Positions 33,506-46,510 of a stretch of DNA of 64,000 nt are shown in pieces (position 1 is the first letter of the stretch; each line of letters opens with the position of its first letter). The notes below the pieces were generated by a model. That model worked only from the letters and a program-made list of their open reading frames with translations, had not been told where the DNA came from and ran no database searches. This DNA comes from Adiantum capillus-veneris (lineage: Eukaryota > Streptophyta > Polypodiopsida > Polypodiales > Pteridaceae), in contig CM043957.1 of NCBI GenBank assembly GCA_014529385.2, forward strand, positions 69,000,503 to 69,064,502. Reading direction: 5' to 3'. The translations under genes and the position numbers were made by a program.

Positions 33506-34440
33506 TTCCCAGAAACTTCAATGGAGCTCAACTTTAGATAAAGACAAACACATGCACATCAAATGAGTTTTCATAGTTAATCATCGGAATTACAACAGGC
33601 AAAGGACATTCCAAGATCTCTCTTAATCTTCTTGGCCCGAACATAAAGACTATGCGCTGCTGGAAAAAAATCTTCCTGGACACATGAACATTTATCTGGA
33701 TTCTCTGAGTTAAATGAAAAGGAGTGAATTGAGGGCCATTTTGATTATCCATTAAAGTCAACCATGCAACTCCCAAGAAAGCACACCTGTCTTATCCTCT
33801 GATTTTGCCAAAATTTCAGCAACATAACAACATAAATGGCTTAAAAGACAAAAAAACCAGCCATCATAACTTGGAAAAATTTTGGCAGAGTTTCCCCCGA
33901 AGTAGAGCAGTAAGAACCCAAAATATAGACTGTATATGTATGCATAAACTGCCAACAATAGAACCCGAGCATCAATTAGGAATCACTAGTACATAGCCAA
34001 TGGCGAGGTCACGAAAAGGGTGCTCCAGCTACCTATATCATTGAAAGGATCTCCACATTTGAGAATCTCCCAGCTCAATAAAACCTCACGCTATCGACCC
34101 TCACACGAAGTCTTATGAAAATCTCGTCTAGTCAAGTCTCGGAAATGACTATCTTCCAGAGCAAGTCTCAGAAATGGCTGGGACTGCCAAATAAAACCAA
34201 ATATGGCTTCACAATGGCGTACAATGGCAGTTTCCACAAGTAACGTACAATCCAATAGACAATGCGCTCAAATAGGCGCCAAATGATGCATACCCATAAC
34301 AACTGCAAGTGACACCACTGCTAGTATATCACTGTACTCCAGCTACCTATACCTGTGTGAATCACCTGTACTTGTACCTGTCCCTCTAACCTGTAATCCC
34401 GAATCTCGAAGCTTGAAGCAGAAGGTACTCGAAGAAGATC

Positions 34441-34456
34441 CTCAGTGGGGGCGCCA
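34441..34456 (-). other. Primer-binding site candidate of the gypsy element
   Basis: On the minus strand it reads TGGCGCCCCCACTGAG. A TGGCGCC start is common for tRNA-primed plant gypsy elements, and it lies just inside the candidate 5' LTR. Confidence 0.55.
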
Positions 34457-34462
34457 AAAGAA

Positions 34463-34525
34463 TGTGAGCGGGATGGAAACACACATCACGCCTTTATAAT
34501 GACCGGAGACACACTCTTGGGATGA

Positions 34526-34586
<61 letters not shown>

Positions 34587-34789
34587 TGGGGCACCACTCG
34601 GCTTAGACAACCCACCTGGCCGAGACAGGGAACACACCTATGGAGCGAGAGTAGAGAGACTATTTGTTTACCCACTCCACACAGAGAGAGAGACACACAC
34701 ACCCAAAAAACTTAGCTCAAAAAATGAGAATTTATGATGTTTAGATACAATTGAGCTTGGGCCAACACCAATGGGGCAAATAGCTCACA
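34463..34789 (-). repeat. Candidate 5' LTR of the gypsy element
   Basis: It starts TGTGAGC and ends GCTCACA, a 7-bp terminal inversion, and sits next to the primer-binding site. It contains a 58-bp (CA)n run at 34527-34584. The other LTR is outside the window, so this is not confirmed. Confidence 0.4.
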
Positions 34790-35883
34790 CAATATAGGTA
34801 AAATATGCCAGATACAATCACAAATTGGAGCAAAAGCTTCGCTCAAAGGAGAAACTTACACAGCCAAAATAGAAAAAAAAAAAACAGTGAGGATTTTGGC
34901 AAAATGGACAGCGTCATTGTATCCGGAACGGCCCAAAACCCCAGTCTACAATGTCAAAATGCTCAAATCCGATCTCGGATGAGCAGTTTATGGCCAAAAC
35001 AGGCTCCAAAATGAGCAAAAAAACAGTTGCGGTTGTTCCTCTTCTTCTCTCCACGTTTTTTCTGGTCTTCTCTCAGTTTTGTCAGTTCTCACACTTAGCT
35101 TTATTAGTTGGGCACCTTGGCCTTTTAGTTGGCCTCAAACGGACCCCGAACATGCCAAAAACTGACCTCGCAGTGCATAGTTGTCACCCTTTTGCATCCA
35201 TCCGCACACCTGGCACTCAACTTTTTCAATAATGCATCCCGCCACCACGTGAAGTGGTCCCAAAAGATGGTCCTCATGATGATCTTTTTGCATAATTATC
35301 ACAAGAAAACACCCAAGTTGTGTCCGTACTTATCCATGTGCAAATATTGACCCCATTCGACCTCCTGATGCCACTAGATGCCATCTGACGCACCTGCTTA
35401 CCTCATGTCGTCGGCCCGCGGATAGCTTCCTTGAGAAGTTTTACGCACTACCAACTCCTCATTATTGTAGAAAAAACACACTGGTACTGGTGATAGTGAA
35501 AATCGATGCACTATGTACATGCTGTCCTACTTGTACACATGTGGGCCCCACGTAACCACCTGGCTTTGGAAAATGGGCAATTCCTTATTTGATGCACCAT
35601 GCATGTGTATGTACATATGCGCAATCCCTTGCTCCAAAAAACTCCTGACAACGCGTCTACGCAACTACAAAAAAAAAGAAACTCTAAATATTTTTTAGGG
35701 AGACCATGGGCTTATTGTCTCCGTCCGACCACTACCCATGTGCTCAAATCCTCCAGTGGCTTGACGGCCGGCCACCAAAAGGGCACCGATCGGCTATCAT
35801 GTGCTAATATCACCGGCTGGCAAGAGTATATTCTTGGAATAAAGGAGCCGTCGTACGGCGGCCGTCCGGCCTCATGTGCTAAG

Positions 35884-35886
<3 letters not shown>
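34790..35886. other. Intergenic flank, nothing recognised
   Basis: Mixed sequence without a convincing reading frame or repeat. It ends at a compound microsatellite. Confidence 0.4.

Positions 35887-35970
<84 letters not shown>
35887..35970. repeat. Compound microsatellite (TC)n(CA)n
   Basis: About 52 bp of TC repeats followed by about 31 bp of CA repeats; purine on one strand throughout the TC part. Confidence 0.95.
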
Positions 35971-36044
35971 ACTTGCATATGTACTTCATTGTCATTTTTA
36001 CTATCATATACTGTGTGTATTTTCACTTTCTTCTCTCTATCTCA

Positions 36045-37235
36045 ATCAGAAGGCTAGTTACATGTGCTCTCACCTGTACTTTGTCCTCGTTACCATCCTG
36101 TATTTGCATCTTTCGTGGAGAGAGGCTTTTGAACGATTTGTTGCAGACCTGCTTTTTGGCATCTAGTTCCAACCAAATGCGACAACCTCATAATCTGTTC
36201 TATCTTCCCAACATCTACTCGCTTCACTTTTCTCCCTCCTATTTGCCACATGCAAATTGGTTATAGATAACAGCCCTTGTTGGCAAGGCATATGCATTCC
36301 CGACTGACCCAAACCCCTCATGGAGCTAGCACCTTGATTGGGTTGTTCTTTTGTGCCCAATAATGTGCTTGACATAAGGACCATAACTTCCTGTTGAATC
36401 CTTCACGGATAGCCCCCTTGCATCCACCATACGAACTACGACGAGATGGTGTCCTAGCAGGAGGTAACTTCATCCTCTATTAAAATCACAAGCCAAGAGG
36501 CTGCTGTCCACCCAAAAACGCAATTGCGAGGTGATGAAAACGGTGCTGTCCAGCTATTTTCAACGTGCTTGTACGCTCTCGACAGACCGTCATGATGGTG
36601 TCCTAGTAGGAGGTAACTTCATCCTTTGTTAAAATCACAAGCCAAGAGGCTGCTGTCCACCCAAAAACGCAATTGTGAGGTGATGAAAACGGTGCTATCC
36701 AGCTATTTTCAGCGTGCTCGTACGCTCTCAACAGACCTGCTCTTTGTCATCTAGTTCCAATCAAATGCGACAACCTCAGAATCTGCTCTATCTTCCCTTT
36801 AATCAACTAGCGTGCTAAGCTATGAGTATTGTGAGATCTTAATTAGAAGGCTACTTACATGTGCTCTCACCTGTACTTTGTCCTCATTACCATCCTATAT
36901 TTGCATCTTTCGTGGAGAGAGGCTTTCGAACGATTTGTTGCAGACCCGCTTTTCGTCATCTAGTTCCAACCAAATATGAAAACCTCAGAATCTGTTCTAT
37001 CTTCCCAACATCTACTCTCTTCACTTTGCTCCCTCGTATTTGCCACCTGCAAATTGGTTATAGATAACAGTCCTTGTTGTCAAGGCATATGCATTCCCGA
37101 CTAACCCAAACCCCTCATGGAGCTGCCACCTTGATTGGGTTTTTCTTTTGTGCCCAATGATGTGCTTGACATAAGGACCATAACTTCTTGTTAGATCCTT
37201 CACTGATAGCCCCCTTGCCTCCACCATACAAACCA
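36045..37235 (+). repeat. Module E copies 1-2 with module A copies
   Basis: Module E (about 385 bp, from AAGGCTASTTACATGTGCTC to TCCACCATACGAAC) lies at 36045-36430 and 36843-37230. Module A (about 150 bp, TCCTAGCAGGAGGTAACTTC to CGTACGCTCTCGACAG) follows at about 36449 and 36590. I see no coding potential that survives across copies. Confidence 0.8.
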
Positions 37236-37735
37236 CAACGAGATAGTGTCCTAGCAGGAGGTAACTTCATTCTCTGTTAAAAACACAAGCCAAGAGGCTG
37301 TTGTCCACCCAAAAACGGAATCGCAAGGTGATGAAAACGGTGCTGTCCAGCTATTTTCAGCATGCTCGTACGCTCTCGATAGGGTCCAAAACGGTGTAAA
37401 GGGTGTACACTGTAGGGAGGGTGTGGAATCAATTTCATAGCCCTTGGTGGGCTGAAAACAGCAATGGAGGTATGGCTAACACCATACGAACCATGACAAG
37501 AGAGTGTCCTAGCAGGAGGTAACTTCATCCTCTGTTAAAAACACAAGCCAAGAGGCTGTTGTCCACCACCCAAAAACGCAATTGCGAGGTGATGAAAACG
37601 GTGCTGTCCAGCTATTTTCAGCGTGCTTGTATGCTCTCGATAGGGTCCAAAAAGGTGTAAAGGTTGTAGGGAGGGTGGGGAATCAATGTCATAGCCCTTG
37701 GTGGGCTGAAAACAACAATGGAAGTATGGCTAAAA
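37235..37735 (+). repeat. Module A copies 3-4 with GGAGGGTGGGG tail
   Basis: Two copies of A (about 37235 and 37490), each followed by TAGGGAGGGTG and GTCATAGCCCTTGGTGGGCTG. Confidence 0.8.
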
Positions 37736-38810
37736 TCTGATAATCTTAAGAGGAACTGGATCGGCAAGGCACATGATGCTGAGCTGGTGTGGAAGGCAAG
37801 GTTAGGGTTGAAAAGTTGAGCGCTGCCCTCTTACTACGAAAAGGGTACAGTTGTCGCAGACGCTTGTGCATACGCAATTGCCAAGCATACCCATTATCAT
37901 CATTGACCTTGTATTCCACTTCTGTGGATCCAAGCCAAGCAACTCTCCAAATAAAACAACTCGGACGAGGCGTGGGCTGGTGCTCACCGGAACCCGCGTT
38001 CCCGCAAGACGAGTTCTGTCCTACTTCAACTATGTCTTCTTCGTTTGTCCGTGTCGCATTCCTTACGCTGCTAATTACTTGCGTACCCTGCTCGTGACTG
38101 CCAAGCCCTTCGAGCATCAACCATACCAGAAACATTACCACCATTAGTGTGCCCACTCTACATAATGGGGGGCCCTATGCCCTCTTTCGCTGGGGAGGTA
38201 ACCACCTCTTATCCTTAGTTAACCTCAGTTCTGGAGGCTTTTCCTTGCGAAGTCGATCATCTTGATCATTCATGCGCATTCCCGCACCAAACAGCCTAGT
38301 TGTTGCCCTCTGTCTAGTCTCATTCCGGTTCAGCATGACCTGCTGCCTGACTGTCCCCACCAGCTGACACTTACCACTGTCGTGTGATCAATTGTTGGCC
38401 CATTGATTCGGGTTTGTCCTGCTCATCCCCTGTTCGTCCAGCATGTGTTTCCCCAGGGGGAATCCATCAACCATCTGCCCTCAACATCCCTTGGTTGTCC
38501 CGGGTCCCATACCAAGCCATTCCACGCATTCGCCTTTCAGATTAGTTGCATTTGAGGGTCGATCATCTCGATTACAAGACCCCTGTTGTCTTTTCCCTTA
38601 TACTTACCAGCCAACTCACATATCTTGTGTGAACTCCTTCGATGAGTGCATAGGTGTGTCCATATCAAACCACAAGTCACCACCTCCTTTGGAGTGCGCA
38701 ACCGCCTAATGATGGCTACAATGAATGGATTTCCCAAGGACTGTACGCTCATAGATGATCAAGCTGATGTCGAAGATACCGTGTACTTTAGCAGTCACTA
38801 GTGAGAGACC
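37735..38810 (+). repeat. Module F copy 1
   Basis: About 1.0 kb from CTGATAATCTTAAGAGGAAC through GGCAAGGTTAGGGTTGAAAA to AAGCTGATGTCGAAGATACC. Minus-strand frames in it recur in the other F copies (for example one starting MGTLMVVMFLVWLMLEG, at 38156 and 41140), but they are broken differently in each, so I treat F as non-coding or long dead. Confidence 0.8.
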
Positions 38811-40715
38811 ATACGAACCACTACGAGATGGTGTCCTAGCAGGAGGAAACTTCATCCTTTGTTAAAAACACAAGCCAAGACGCTGCTGTCCACCCAAAAA
38901 CGCAACTGCAAGGTAATGAAAACGGTGCTGTCCAGCGATTTTCAGCGTGCCTAGCAAGAGGTAACTTCATCCTCTCTTAAAATCACAAGCTAAGAGGCTG
39001 ATGTCCACCCAAAAACTCAATTGCGAGGTGATAAAAACGGTGCTGTCCAGCTATTTTCAACATGCTCGTACGCTCTCGACAGACCATCATGATGGTGTCC
39101 TAGCAGAAGGTAACTTCATCCTCTATTAAAATCACAAGCCAAGAGGCTGTTGTCCACCCAAAAACGCAATTACGAGGTTATTAAACGGTGCTGCCCAGCT
39201 ATTTTCAGCGTGCTCGTACGCTCTCGACAGACCTGCTCTTCATCATCTAGTTCCAATCAAATGCGACAACCTCAGAATCTCTTCTATCTTCCCTGTAATC
39301 AACTAGCGTGCTAAGCTATGAGTATTGTGAGATCTCAATTAGAAGGCTACTTACATGTGCTCTCACCTGTACTTTGTCCTCATTACCATCCTGTATTTGC
39401 ATCTTTCGTGGAGAGAGCCTTTCAAATGATTTGTTGCAGACCTGCTTTTCGTCATCTAGTTCCAACCAAATGCGACAACCTCAGAATTTGTTCTATCTTC
39501 CCAACATCTACTCTCTTCACTTTGCTCCCTCGTATTTGCCACCTGCAAATTGGTTATAGATAACAACCCTTGTTGGCAAGGCATATGCATTCCTGACTAA
39601 CCCAAACCCCTCATGGAGCTGCCACCTTGATTGGGTTGTTCTTTTGTGCCCAATGATGTGCTTGACATAAGGACCAAAACTTCCTATTAGATCCTTCACT
39701 GATAGCCCCCTTGCCTCCACCATACGAACCATGACGAGATAGTGTCCTAGCAGGAGGTAACTTCATCCTCCGTTAAAAACACAAGCCAAGAGGCTGTTGT
39801 CCACCCAAAAACGCAATTGCGAGGTGATGAAAACGGTGCTGTCCAGCTATTTTCAGCATGCTCCATCACCAAAATGTTGTAAAGGGTGTAGGGAGGGTGG
39901 GGATCAATGTCATAGCCCTTGGTGGGCTGAAAACAACAATGGAAGTATGGCTAACACCATACAAACCACGACAAGATAGTGTCCTAGCAGGAGGTAACTT
40001 CATCCTCTGTTAAAAACACAAGCCAAGAGGCTGCTGTCTACCCAAAAACGCAATGGTGTGAAAAGTTGAGCACAATCCTCTTGCTACGAAAATAGTACAG
40101 TTGTTGCAGACGCCTTTCCGATTAGTTGCATTTGAGGGTCGGTCATCTCAATTACGAGATCCCTGTTGTCTTTTCCCTTATACTTACCAGCCAACTCACA
40201 TATCTTGTGTGAACTCCTTCGATGAGTGCATAGGTGCGTCCAATATCAAACCACAAGTCACCACCTCCTTTCGAGTGTGCAACCACTAATGATGGCTACA
40301 ATGAATGGATTTCCCAAGGACTGTACGCCCATAGATGATCAAGCTGATGTCGAAGATACCGTATACTATAGCAATCACTGTTGAGAGACCATACGAACCA
40401 CAATGAGATGGTGTCCTAGCAGGAGGTAACTTCATCCTATGTTAAAAACACAAGCCAAGAGGCTGCTGTCCAGCAAAAAACGCAACTGCAAGGTGATGAA
40501 AACAGTGCTGTCCAGCGATTTTCAGCATGCTCATACGCTCTCGACAGGGTCCAAAACAGGGTAAAGGGTGTAGGGAGGGTGGGGAATCAATGTCAGAGCC
40601 CTTGGTGGGCTGAAAACAGCAGCGGAAGTATCGCTTCCACTGCAGAGATTGTAGGAAGCATCGGGAATCAATGTCAGAGCCCTTGGTGAGCTGAAAATAG
40701 AAGTGTAAGTATGGC
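38810..40715 (+). repeat. Module A series with module E copy 3
   Basis: A copies begin at about 38810, 38949 (partial), 39085, 39735, 39975 (partial) and 40405; E copy 3 is 39340-39725. The order E-A-A matches that at 36.8-37.6 kb, showing duplication of a segment of about 2.5 kb. A short F fragment lies at 40090-40380. Confidence 0.8.
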
Positions 40716-43700
40716 TAAAATCTGATAATCTTAAGAGGAACTGGATCGGCAAGGCACAGGATGCCAAGCTGGTGTGAAAGGCAAGGTTAGGGTTGAAAAG
40801 TTGAGCGCTGACCTCTTGCTACGAAAACGGTACAGTTGTCGCAGACGCATGTGCATACTCACCTGCCAAGCATACCCATTATCATCATTGACCTTCTATT
40901 CCACTGGTGTGGATCCAAGCCAAGCAACTCTCCAAATAAAACAACTCGGACGAGGCACGAGCTGGTGCTCACCGAAGCCCCTTTCCCGCAAGACGAGTTA
41001 TGTCCTACATTAGCTATGTCTTCTTTGTTTGTCCGTGTTGCATTCCTTACGCTGCTAATCACCTGCGTGCCCTGCTCGTGGCTGCCTGGCCTTTTGAGCA
41101 TCAACCATACTAGAAACATTACCACCATTAGTGTGCCCACTCTACTTTATTGGGGGCCCCATGCCCTGTTTCGCTGGGGAGGTAACCACCTCTTATCCTT
41201 ACTTAACCTCAGTTCCGGAGGCTTTTCCTTGCAACGTTGATCATCCCTCACCAGACAGCCTAGTTGTTGCCCTCTGTCTAGTCTCGTTCCGGTTTAGCAT
41301 GACCTGCTACCTAGCTGTCCCCACCAGCTGACACTCACCAGTTCGTGTGATCAATTGTTGGCCCATTGATTCGGGTTTGTCCTATTTGTCCAGTGTGTGT
41401 TTCGGCAGGGGGAATCCATCTACCATCTGCCCTCAACATCCCTTGGCTGTCTAGGGTCCCATACCAAGCCATTCCGCGTATTTGCCTTTCCGATTAGTTG
41501 CATTTCAGGGCCGATTATCTCGGGTACAGTTGTTGTAGACGCATGTGCATACTCACTCGCCAAGCATACCCATTATCATCATTGACCTTTTATTCCACTG
41601 GTGTGGATCCAAGCCACACCAAGCCAAGCAACTCTCCAAATAAAACAACTCAGACGAGGTGCGAGTTGGTGCTCACCAGAGCCTCGTTCCCGTAGGACGA
41701 GTTTTGTCCTACATCAACTATGTCTTCTTCGTTTGTCCGTGTCTCATTCCTTACGCTGCTAATCACCTGCGTGCCCTGCTTGTGACTGCAAAGCCCTTCG
41801 AGCATCAACCATACTAGAAACGTTACCACCATCAGTGTGCCCACTTTACATAATCGGGGGCGCCATGCCCTGTTTTGTTGGGGAGGTAATTACCTCTTAT
41901 CCTTACTTAACCTCAGTTTCGGAGGCTTTTCCTTGTGAAGTCTATCATCTTGATCGTTCATGCACATTCCCATACCAGACAGCCTAGTTGTTGCCCTCTG
42001 TATAGTCTGGTTTTGGTTTAGCATGACCTGCTGCCTGGTTGTCCCCGCCAACTGACACTAACCAGTTCGTGTGATCAATTGTTGGCCCATTGATTCGGGT
42101 TTGTCCTGCTAATCCCCTGTTCGTCCAACGTGTGTTTCCGCAGGGGGAATCCATCGACCATCTGCCCTCAACATCCCTTGGCTGTCTAGGGTCCCATACC
42201 AAGCCATTCCGTGTATTCGCCTTTCCAATTAGTTGCACTTGAGGGTCGATCATCTCGATTATGAGACCCTGTTGTCTTTTCCCTTATACTTACTAGCCAA
42301 CTCACATATCTTGTGTGAACTCCTTCGATGAGTGCATAGGTGTGTCCATATCAAACCACAAGTCACCACCTCCTTTGGAGTGCGCCACCACTAATGATGG
42401 CTACAATGAATGGATTTCCCAAGGACTGTACACCCGTAGATGATCAAGCTGATGTCGAAGATACCGTGTACTATAGCAGTCACTGCTGAGAGACCATACG
42501 AACCACAACGAGATGGTGTCGTAGTAGGAGGTAACTTCATCCTATTTTAAAAACACGAGCCAAGAGGCTACTGTCCACCCAAAAACGCAACTGCAAGGTG
42601 ATGAAAATGGTGCTGTCCAGCGATTTTCAGCGTGCTTGTACGCTCTCAACAAGGTCCTAAACGGTGTAAAGGTTGTAGGGAGGGTGGGGAATCAATGTCA
42701 GAGCCCTAATTGGTGGGCTGAAAACAGCAGTGGAAGTATAGCTTCTAGTGCAGAGATTGTAGGGAGTGTGGGGAATCAATGTCAGAGCCCTTGGTGGGCT
42801 GAAAACAGCAGTGGAATATGGCTAAAATCTGATAATCTTAAGAAGAACTAGATCGACAAGGCACAGGATGCCGAGCTGGTGTGGAAGGCAAGGTTAGGGT
42901 TGAAAAGTTGAGCGCTGACCTCTTGCTAGGAAAACGGTACAGTTGTCGCAGACACATGTGCATACTCACTCGCCAAGCATACCCATTAGCATCATTGACT
43001 TTGTATTCCACTGTTGTGGATGCAAGACAAGCAGCTCTCCAAATAAAACAACTAGGACGAGGCGCGGGGCTGGTGCTCACCGGAGCCTGCGTTCCCTGTC
43101 GCATTCCTTATGCTACTAATCACTTGCGTGCCCTGCTTGTGACTGCCAAGCCCTTCGAGCATCAACCATACCAGAAACGTTACCACCATCAGTGTGCCCA
43201 CTCTACATAATTTAGGGCCCCATGCCCTGTTTTTCTTGGGAGGTAAGCACCTCTTATCCTTAGTTAACCTCAGTTCCGAAGGCTTTTCCTTGCGAAGTCG
43301 ATCATCTTGATCGTTCATGCGTATTCCCTCACTAGACAGCCTTGTTTTCGCCCTCTGTCTAGTCTCGTTCCGGATCAGCAGGACCTGTTGCCTGGCTGTC
43401 CCCGCCAGCTGACACTTACCAACTCGTGTGATCAATTGTTGGCCCATCAATTCGGGTGTGTCTTGCTCATCCCCTGTTTGTCCAGCATGTGTTTCCCAGG
43501 GGGAATCCATCGACCATCTGCCCTCAACATCCCTTGGCTGTCCCGGGTCCCATACCAAGCCATTCCATGCATTCGCCTTTCGAATTAGTTGCATTTGAGG
43601 GTCGATCATCTCGATTACGAGACCCCTGTCGTCTTTTCTCTTATACTTACCAGCCAACTCGCATATCTTGTGTGAACTCGTTTGATGAGTGCATAGGTGT

Positions 43701-43850
43701 GTCCATATCAAACCACAAGTCACCACCTCCTATAGAGTGCACAACCGCCTAATGATGGATACAATGAATGATTTCCCAAGGACTGTACGCCCATAGATGA
43801 TCAAGCTGATGTCAAAGATATCGTGTACTATAGCATTCACTACTGAGAGA
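40715..43850 (+). repeat. Module F copies 2-4 in tandem
   Basis: F copies at about 40715-41500, 41522-42480 (lacking its start) and 42826-43850, with an A copy at about 42497-42655. The 41.5-kb junction cuts inside CATTTCAGGGCCGATTATCTC, so copy 3 begins mid-module. Confidence 0.78.
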
Positions 43851-44110
43851 CCATAGGAACCACAACGAGATGGTGTCCTAGTAGGAGGTAACTTCATCCT
43901 CTGTTAAAAACACAAGCCAAGAGGCTGTTGTCCACCCGAAAACGCAACTGCAAGGTGATGAAAATGGTGCTGTCCAGCGATTTTCAGCGTGCTCGTACGC
44001 TCTCGACAGGGTCAAAAATGGTGTAAAGTGTGTACATAGGGAGGGTGGGGAATCAATGTCAGAGCCCTTGGTGGGCTGAAAACAGCAGTGGAAGTATGGC
44101 TTCCAATGCA
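43850..44110 (+). repeat. Module A, last direct copy
   Basis: TCCTAGTAGGAGGTAACTTC through the GGAGGGTGGGG tail. It marks the right end of the direct-orientation series. Confidence 0.75.
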
Positions 44111-44399
44111 CAGGGTGTAGGGAGCACTCTAACGAGCACCATAGAGCCTGTGCTCGAGGTGTGGAAAACAACTTCCCATCCATATGCATCATTAGTCAAG
44201 TGGGTCCAAGACCCCCATCTTCCCATGCCAGCCTCAGTGCTGCTCCCACCAAGGATTGGGCTCCAATACAAGAAAACGAGCATAAAAATAGCTTTAAGTT
44301 CGATATTCCAACATCCCCAATTTCTTACACTTTTGAGAAAAATTTCAGCCCAAACTTTCCTATATTCCTGCATCTTGCTTGAGTCTCTAGCACGGATTA

Positions 44400-45115
44400 C
44401 AGTAGTTCATGCTATCCGGCGAGTAAGAAGGTCGTCCGCTGTCTCGCAAGAAACCTCGAGAGAAATGGCATCCAGCCCTCTAAGTGCATTGTCTGCGTCA
44501 AACCAGGCCCGGAAACTCCAGCTGCCTGCACCCAAGTTTCACACTCTCACCAACGGGTCCCTCGTCGAGGGTACCATAGCCGAGAACTGGCTATTCGTGC
44601 TATCTCCAGCACCATACATGTTCCCCATTGTCTGAGGGGAGAGAGTCGGCAGGGTCCATCTGACGCTCCTAATCATTAGTTTCACTTAAGTAGCTCGCAA
44701 TCTTCCCATCTGGCTCACAGGCCATCAATTCCCCACCCCAAGGGGCCTCACACTCATTACATCCGCCAAAATCTAGCAAACCTTCCTCATCCTAGGCATC
44801 TCTATATGTAAGAAACATCTCCTTGAGTTTCCTTGTCATTTGTTCCTCATCTATTTCATCCTCGCAAAACAAAACAGCATCCCCTTCCGTTTCTTCTTCA
44901 CTCAACACGACAACATTCCTCTCTTCCTTCGCAATCGCTAACTCAGCGGCCCACTTATCTTGCATCATAGCAACCTTCTTAAAAAGCCAGGTTATCCCCT
45001 ACTCTTGTGGGTGGAGCTCGTCCTCCAACATCTCTTTCTTCCTTTCAAGTTCCTTTCTAGTTTTCTTACTTTCCAACCGCATCGTATCTACATCACGATA
45101 ATAACTCTTCATAAT
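44400..45115 (-). pseudogene. Relic of an acidic coiled-coil-like reading frame
   Basis: On the minus strand an ATG near 45111 opens a charged frame (RLESKKTRKELERKKEMLED), then in another frame LSEEETEGDAVLF and EEQMTRKLKEMF, with scattered stops. The heptad-like charge pattern suggests a coiled coil. I do not recognise the family. It could be a retroelement Gag or a host gene relic. Confidence 0.35.
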
Positions 45116-45120
45116 CTTGG

Positions 45121-46510
45121 AGCGTGTTTGCTATGGACACACCTATGCACTCATCAAAGGAGTGCACACGAGATATGGCCATGCTCATGGAGAAAACACC
45201 ACCATCTTGGGTGGACAGACACTTACCACTTGACCTCAACACGTCAGATCACTTGCTTACACAAGAGCATCTACATGGACTTAGGGAGTTGCATTTTTGG
45301 ACGACTGTATTGTTTTCGCAACAAGAAGGCAGCGCTCAACTTTTCAATCCTAAATCTTGCCTTCCATACCAGCTCGCCTTGCCCAATTTTAGATCATCAG
45401 ATATCAGCCATACTTCCACTGCTACTTTCTCTGTTTTCAGCCCACTAGGGGCTCTGACATTCATTCCACACCATCCCTACACCCTCTACACCGTCTCGGA
45501 CCCTGCCAAGAGCGTATGAGCATGCTGAAAATCCATGGACAGAAGCGTTTTTATCACCTCGCAATCCCGTTTTTGGGTGGACAAAAACCTTTTCGCTTGT
45601 GTTTTTCACATAGGATGAAGTTACCTCCAGTCACAACACCATCTCGTAGTGGTCCGTTCCTCTCAGTGACTGTTGTAGTACAGAATATATTCGTCATTGG
45701 GGAGATCCATTCATTCCAGCCATAATTTGGCGGTTGCGCACTCTAGAGGAGGTGGTGACTTGTGGTTTTCTATGGACACCCTATGCACTCATCAAAGGAG
45801 TTCACATAAGATATAGCCATGCTCATGGCATATGGGATTCCGATATTCCCAGAGAAAATACCTCCATATTGGGTGGACAGACACTTACCACTTGACATTG
45901 GCTCGCCTTGCTGATCCTGTTCCTCTTTAGATCATCAGATTTCAGCCATACTTCCACTGCTATGTCTCTGTTTTCAGCCCACTAGGGGCTCTAACATTGA
46001 TTCCCCACTATCCCTACACCCCTATACTGTCCTAGACCCTACCGAGAGCGTACAAGCACGTTGAAAATCAATGGAGAGAGGTGTTTTTATCACCTCGCAA
46101 TCGCGTTTTTGGGTTGACAGCAGTCTTTTTGCTTCTATTTTTCACATAGAATGAAGTTACCTCCAGCCAGGACATCATCTTGTAGTGGTCCGTTTGGTCT
46201 CTTAGTGACTGTTGCAGTACACAATATCTTTGTCATTGGGGAAATCCATTCATTCCCACCATCATTCGCCGCTTACGCACTCTAGAGGAAGTAGTGGCTT
46301 GTGGTTTGATATGGACACACCTATGCACACATCAAAGGAGTGCATACGAGATATGGCCATGCTCATGGCATATGCGATTCCAACATTCCCAAAGAAAACA
46401 CCTCCATCTTGGGTGGATAGGCTTTTACCACTTGACCTCAGCACATTAGATTACTTGCTTACACAGGAGCATCTACATGGACTTAGGGAGAGGATCTTTG
46501 ATCTCTTCCT
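45121..46510 (-). repeat. Inverted copies of modules A and F
   Basis: Sequence complementary to parts of A and F: the words CCTATGCACTCATCAAAGGA (45140, 45780 and 46320), CTGTTTTCAGCCCACTAGGG (45438 and 45970) and ACACAGGATGAAGTTACCTCC-like strings (45610 and 46145). The module series therefore continues on the other strand, making a large imperfect inverted repeat around 44.4-45.1 kb. Confidence 0.75.

Noticed and set aside
34527-34737. His/Thr-rich and Cys/Val-rich frames at (CA)n
   Set aside because: Pure microsatellite translation; same for 35876-36026 and 57712-58120.
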